A stretch of DNA of 7,566 nucleotides from NCBI GenBank assembly GCA_002402755.1, contig DHGK01000049.1:1-7566 (forward strand), in the 5' to 3' direction. Shown one piece after another: positions 4,613 through 7,566 of the stretch. Made by a program: the position numbers and the translations under genes. Positions within the stretch are counted from its first letter, which is position 1; the number at the start of each line of letters is the position of its first letter. A model generated the notes under the pieces. It was given only the letters and a program-made list of their open reading frames with translations, was not told where the DNA came from and searched no databases. This stretch comes from Planctomycetes bacterium UBA4800 (GTDB taxonomy: Bacteria > Planctomycetota > UBA8108 > UBA8890 > UBA8898).

Positions 4613-5941
4613 ATGGAATGCACGGATCGGGAAGGGTTCTCCGACACGGCGCGGGTGCTCGCCGCGAGCCCGCGCAACTACGGGCCGCTCGATGACTTCG
4701 ACGGCCATGCGCGCATCACCGGGCCCTGCGGGGACACCATGGAGTTCTGGCTGTCGGCAAGAGACGGGCTCGTGGAGCGAGTGTCGTTCACGACCGACGG
4801 CTGCGGCCCGTCGCGCGCGTGCGGGAGCATGGCGACCGCGCTGGTCGAAGGGAGGCGGGTCGAGGACGCGGCCGCGCTCGCCCAGCGGGACATCCTCGAT
4901 GCGCTCGGCGGGATTCCGCCCGAGTTCGAGCACTGCGCGCTCCTGGCGGCCGACACGCTGAAGGCCGCCTGCGAGGACTACCGGGAGCGCGGCGCCCGCG
5001 GCGATGCCGAATCGCGCGCGGCGCGCACGTCGTGCGGCTCGTGCGAGAAGACCGACTGTCCCGCGTCGGCGCGCGGGGAGCACGAGAGCGACGAGGAGTT
5101 CGAGGACCGCCGGCAGCTCGCGGCGCGGCTCTGCCGGATCCGGCGCACGCTGATCGTGCTGTCGGGCAAGGGCGGCGTCGGCAAGAGCACGGTGGCCGTG
5201 AACCTGGCGACCGCGCTCGTGCTGGCGGGAAAACAGGTGGGGCTGCTCGACGTCGACATTCACGGCCCGAGCATTCCGACCCTGCTCGGCCTGGAGCGGG
5301 AGAAGATCCTCAATTCCGAGGAGGGGATCGTTCCCATCGATCTCGGCCTCATGAAGGTGATGTCCCTGGGTTTCCTCCTCCCGAGCCAGGACGACGCGGT
5401 GATCTGGCGCGGCCCCATGAAGATGGCGGTCATCAAGCAATTCCTGAAGGACGTGGTCTGGGGAGACCTCGACTACCTCGTGATCGACTCGCCGCCCGGG
5501 ACCGGCGACGAGCCGCTGTCCGTCTGCCAGCTCATCGGCCGCGTGGACGGCGCCGTGATCGTCACGACTCCCCAGAAGGTGGCGGCGGTCGACGTGCGCA
5601 AGTCCGTGACGTTCTGCCGCCGGCTCGATGTGCCGGTCCTCGGCATCGTCGAGAACATGAGCGGATTCGCGTGCCCGAAGTGCGGCGAGGTGACCCCCAT
5701 TCTGCGGGCGGGCGGCGGCAGGCGCATCGCCGAGGACATGGGCGTGCCGTTCCTGGGCTCGATCCCGATGGACCCGAAGGTCGCGGAGGCGTGCGACGAC
5801 GGCCGGGCTTTCATCGCGCACTACGCCGAGACCGCCACCGCGAAGATCATGCGGAGCATTCTGGAACCCATCGCCGCGCAGTACGATGCCGAGGATCGTA
5901 CCGCCGCGGCGCACCCTCAAAACGACAAGGAGAGTACGTAG
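4613..5941 (+). CDS. mrp: IscU-like scaffold domain fused to Mrp/NBP35-type Fe-S cluster carrier ATPase
   Basis: Protein of 442 residues. Residues about 12-125 align by eye with IscU/NifU-N: SPRNYG, GPCGDTM (C39), DGCGPSRACGSMATALVEG (C64), and IPPEFEHCALLAADTLKAA (C108), so all three scaffold Cys are present, together with D41 after C39. The HscA-binding LPPVK of IscU is replaced by IPPEF. A linker with C141, C144 and C149 (CGSCEKTDC) follows. Residues about 178-425 are the Mrp ATPase: Walker A SGKGGVGKST (184-193), DVDIHGPSIP, IDSPPGTGDEPL, and the CPKC pair (C354, C357) that in Mrp/Nbp35 dimers binds a bridging [4Fe-4S]. Mrp normally carries an MIP18/DUF59 domain or a Cys-rich tail at the N-terminus, so the IscU-like domain is a notable replacement. 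Suggested role: build a cluster on the scaffold and pass it, by the ATPase, to client proteins. AGGAGG (4596-4601) overlaps the previous stop and serves the ATG. Confidence 0.9.
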   Translation: MECTDREGFSDTARVLAASPRNYGPLDDFDGHARITGPCGDTMEFWLSARDGLVERVSFTTDGCGPSRACGSMATALVEGRRVEDAAALAQRDILDALGGIPPEFEHCALLAADTLKAACEDYRERGARGDAESRAARTSCGSCEKTDCPASARGEHESDEEFEDRRQLAARLCRIRRTLIVLSGKGGVGKSTVAVNLATALVLAGKQVGLLDVDIHGPSIPTLLGLEREKILNSEEGIVPIDLGLMKVMSLGFLLPSQDDAVIWRGPMKMAVIKQFLKDVVWGDLDYLVIDSPPGTGDEPLSVCQLIGRVDGAVIVTTPQKVAAVDVRKSVTFCRRLDVPVLGIVENMSGFACPKCGEVTPILRAGGGRRIAEDMGVPFLGSIPMDPKVAEACDDGRAFIAHYAETATAKIMRSILEPIAAQYDAEDRTAAAHPQNDKEST

Positions 5942-6280
5942 ATGAAGATCGCAATCCCCCTGGCAGACGGCAGGCTGTGCATGCATTTCGGCCACTGCGA
6001 GCATTTCGCCCTCATCGATGCCGATGCCGCCGAGAAGAAGATCCTTGCGCGGCAAGACGTCGAGGCGCCCCCCCACCAGCCGGGATTGCTGCCCGGCTGG
6101 CTCGCCGAGCGCGGCGCGACGGTCATCATCGCGGGCGGCATGGGCGGGCGCGCGCAGGCGCTGTTCGCCGAGCGCGGCATCGAGGTCGTCGTCGGAGCGC
6201 CGGCCGAGACGCCGGAGAAGCTCGTCTCCGACTATCTCGCGGGCACGCTCAGGTCCGGCGACAACCTCTGCGACCACTGA
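5942..6280 (+). CDS. NifX/ORP-type metal-cluster-binding protein (last gene of the block)
   Basis: Protein of 112 residues, a single NifX/NifB-C domain. Visible hallmarks are MKIAIPLADGRLCMHFGHCE (C13, C19), PPHQPGLLPGWLAERG, IIAGGMGGRAQALF, and the C-terminal NLCDH (C110, H112), typical of the ORP-like subgroup near Mrp genes. The ATG follows the previous TAG with no spacer, and the ribosome site AAGGAGA (5927-5933) lies inside the upstream gene, so translation is likely coupled to the ATPase. In Desulfovibrio an ORP domain is fused to the C-terminus of Mrp (MrpORP); here the same order is kept as two genes, which suggests direct cluster transfer from gene 8 to this protein. A run of seven C at 6068-6074 is read through in frame and fits the family pattern. 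Confidence 0.9.
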   Translation: MKIAIPLADGRLCMHFGHCEHFALIDADAAEKKILARQDVEAPPHQPGLLPGWLAERGATVIIAGGMGGRAQALFAERGIEVVVGAPAETPEKLVSDYLAGTLRSGDNLCDH

Positions 6281-6306
6281 GGGCGCCGCGCGCCCGCACG
6301 GCGCCC
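6281..6306 (+). terminator. GC-rich hairpin directly after the operon's last stop
   Basis: GGGCGCCG (6281-6288) pairs perfectly with CGGCGCCC (6299-6306) around a 10-base loop. It begins at the base after the TGA. An alternative, tighter fold uses GGGCGC (6281-6286) with GCGCCC (6290-6295). There is no T-run downstream, so it is at best a non-canonical terminator or a 3'-end stabiliser; a smaller CCGGC/GCCGG stem follows at 6314-6327. Its position between two functionally unrelated genes is the main argument that transcription ends here. Confidence 0.4.
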
Positions 6307-6335
6307 GAGCGTCCCGGCGCATGCCGGCGGATTTC

Positions 6336-6364
6336 TTCCGGCCGATCCGCTGCGCGGTTACAAT
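6336..6364 (+). promoter_or_regulatory. Possible housekeeping promoter for the S41 peptidase gene
   Basis: TACAAT at 6359-6364 matches the -10 consensus TATAAT in five of six bases, in the only A/T-richer stretch of this gap. The best-spaced -35 (17 bases) is TTCCGG at 6336-6341, which is poor. The predicted start would be near 6371, about 40 bases before the ATG at 6410. The -10 lies in an imperfect palindrome, TTACAATGTTGTGA (6358-6371), which could also be an operator half. The call rests mainly on the -10 and the position. Confidence 0.35.
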
Positions 6365-6409
6365 GTTGTGATCGCAGCGGCGCGCATCGCGCGGAAAGGA
6401 GACACCGCC

Positions 6410-7566
6410 ATGCAGAGGCATCGCGTCATCGCCGTCACGTGGGCGGCGCTCGTCCTCGTCGGCTCGTGCACCGGGAACGCGCACGCCGCCGCGGCGAAGT
6501 CGAAGTACGCCGAGGACCTCGGCGCCTTCTTCGCCGAGATCGACAAGACCTACCCGTTCTTCGACCTCAAGGGCATCCGCAAGGGCTGGGCTCCGTTCAA
6601 GGCGCAGATCGAGAAGCGGGCCAGGGGCTGCACGTCCGACACGCAGTTCCTGTCGCTCGTGCGCGACACGATCGACTACCTGCGCGACGGCCACATGGGC
6701 ATCGTCAAGACCGATGTCGCGCCGCCTCCCCGCGAACCCGAGTGGTATCCGGGCGTCAGCTTCATGCCGGCCGCGGGGAACCGCATCGTCGTCATGGCGG
6801 CGCCCGACAACCTCCGCGCGCAGCTCGCCCCGGGCGCCGTCGTCACGCACATCGACGGCAAGCCCGCACATGCGTATCTCGAGGCCAGGACGCAGGCGGC
6901 GTGGGACAAGGGCGGCAGCTTCTCCAGCACCCAGCGCGCGCGGCTCTTCGAGTACCGGATCGCGCTTCGCGGAAAGAAGGGCGAGCGGCACAAGCTGACG
7001 GTGCTCTCGGGCAAGAAGTCCGCGGCCGTGGAGATCGCCTGCATCCACGAGGTCCGCGGCTGGCCGCACACGTACGCCATGCCCGCGAATTTGACCCCTC
7101 ACGGCAGGTCGGTGCACTACGGGAAGCTCCCGAGCGGCGTGGGCTACCTGTACCTCCGGAACATTGACGGCGACACCGAGCCGGGCATCGCGGCCGCCGT
7201 CGCGGCGCACGCGGATGCGAAGGGCTGGATCGTCGACCTGCGCGGGAACGGCGGCGGCGGCTACGACCAGGCGCTGCTCAAGCGGCTCGAGAGCCTGCCC
7301 CGGCCGGTCGTCGCGCTGATCGACGCAGGCTGCGTCTCGGCGGGCGAGACGTTCGCGCGCGACCTGGTCTCGATCTGCAAGGCGACGCTCTTCGGCCAGA
7401 CCACGGCCGGCGCCTCAAGCTCCAAGCGGCAGTGGACGTTCCCGAGCGGCGTCGCCACGCTCTCGCTTCCCGTCCGCAGCCGCCAGGGGCTCGGCTCGCA
7501 GATCGAGTTCAACGGCGTCAAGCCGCACGTCGAGGCGTTCGCCGTCCCCGAGGAGGTCCAGAAGGG
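6410..7566 (+). CDS. Exported S41-family serine peptidase (partial, runs off the right edge)
   Basis: 385 residues are visible with no stop before the window end. AAAGGAG (6395-6401) lies 8 bases before the ATG. The N-terminus has an Arg/His start and a hydrophobic stretch (residues 6-18), then C20 in LVGSC, a plausible lipobox; signal peptidase I cleavage after AHA (24-26) is the alternative. Residues about 112-160 resemble a PDZ domain (PGVSF, then PGAVVTHIDGKPAH). The S41 core shows WIVDLRGNGGGGYDQALL (from about 273), CVSAGETFARDL with the expected nucleophile Ser310, and ATLFGQTTAGASSS, all standard for tail-specific/tricorn-type peptidases. The general-base residue cannot be assigned with confidence. 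It should act outside the cytoplasmic membrane. The gap before it and its function make it unlikely to belong to the cluster-assembly operon. Confidence 0.87.
   Translation, partial: MQRHRVIAVTWAALVLVGSCTGNAHAAAAKSKYAEDLGAFFAEIDKTYPFFDLKGIRKGWAPFKAQIEKRARGCTSDTQFLSLVRDTIDYLRDGHMGIVKTDVAPPPREPEWYPGVSFMPAAGNRIVVMAAPDNLRAQLAPGAVVTHIDGKPAHAYLEARTQAAWDKGGSFSSTQRARLFEYRIALRGKKGERHKLTVLSGKKSAAVEIACIHEVRGWPHTYAMPANLTPHGRSVHYGKLPSGVGYLYLRNIDGDTEPGIAAAVAAHADAKGWIVDLRGNGGGGYDQALLKRLESLPRPVVALIDAGCVSAGETFARDLVSICKATLFGQTTAGASSSKRQWTFPSGVATLSLPVRSRQGLGSQIEFNGVKPHVEAFAVPEEVQK

Noticed and set aside
6068..6074. Run of seven C in gene 9 as a phase-variation tract
   Set aside because: The run is short, encodes a family-conserved Pro pair, and the frame is intact on both sides.
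4819..7167. A 782-codon open frame on the + strand overlapping genes 8, 9 and 10
   Set aside because: Its product is almost wholly Arg, Ala, Gly and Pro and recognisable family motifs occur only in the other frame. It is a codon-bias shadow.
3500..7210. A 1236-codon open frame on the - strand
   Set aside because: Genes 7, 8, 9 and 10 happen to share one forward reading phase, so a single antisense frame stays free of stops across them in GC-rich codons. The translation is Arg/Ala/Gly-rich low-complexity with no domain motifs, while all four + strand genes are convincing.

Overview
The window reads as part of a bacterial chromosome with high G+C and strong third-position G/C bias. It holds ten genes, all on the + strand. 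The gene content (two MinD-type ATPases with inserted ferredoxins, a Mrp/NBP35 ATPase, three NifX/ORP-type proteins, a DUF5320-type protein) is typical of anaerobes. The closest described parallel I know is the orp ('orange protein') locus of Desulfovibrio vulgaris. Nothing here fixes the lineage: a deltaproteobacterium-like anaerobe or a high-GC candidate phylum would both fit.

Layout. Positions 1-88 hold a leader with a near-consensus sigma-54 (-24/-12) promoter at 27-42, overlapping a dyad repeat. Nine tightly packed genes follow from 89 to 6280: (1) a NifX-type domain fused in frame to a Gly/Arg-rich zinc-ribbon protein; (2) a DUF5320-like Gly/Arg-rich protein with a C-terminal coiled coil; (3) a Prx6-type peroxiredoxin; (4) a second NifX/ORP-type protein; (5) a short TrmO-type tRNA methyltransferase; (6) and (7) a pair of MinD-superfamily ATPases with inserted ferredoxin domains; (8) an IscU-like scaffold domain fused to a Mrp/NBP35 ATPase; (9) a third NifX/ORP-type protein. 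Junctions 4/5, 5/6 and 6/7 are ATGA overlaps, and 8/9 abut with no spacer, so the block looks like one operon with translational coupling. GC-rich hairpins lie in the two wider gaps, at 1133-1161 and 1866-1881.

After 6280 comes a GC-rich hairpin and a possible -10 element. The start of an unrelated exported S41 peptidase follows and runs off the right edge.

How the genes may work together (inference). The ATPases and the IscU-like domain look like machinery for building and delivering Fe-S or heterometallic clusters. The NifX/ORP-type proteins would carry or receive them. ORP from Desulfovibrio is known to bind a Mo-Cu-S cluster, but whether these homologues bind Mo, Cu or Fe cannot be read from sequence. 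The peroxiredoxin could protect oxygen-sensitive clusters. TrmO, known for methylating t6A37 in tRNA, has no obvious role in such a pathway and is one of the open questions of the locus.
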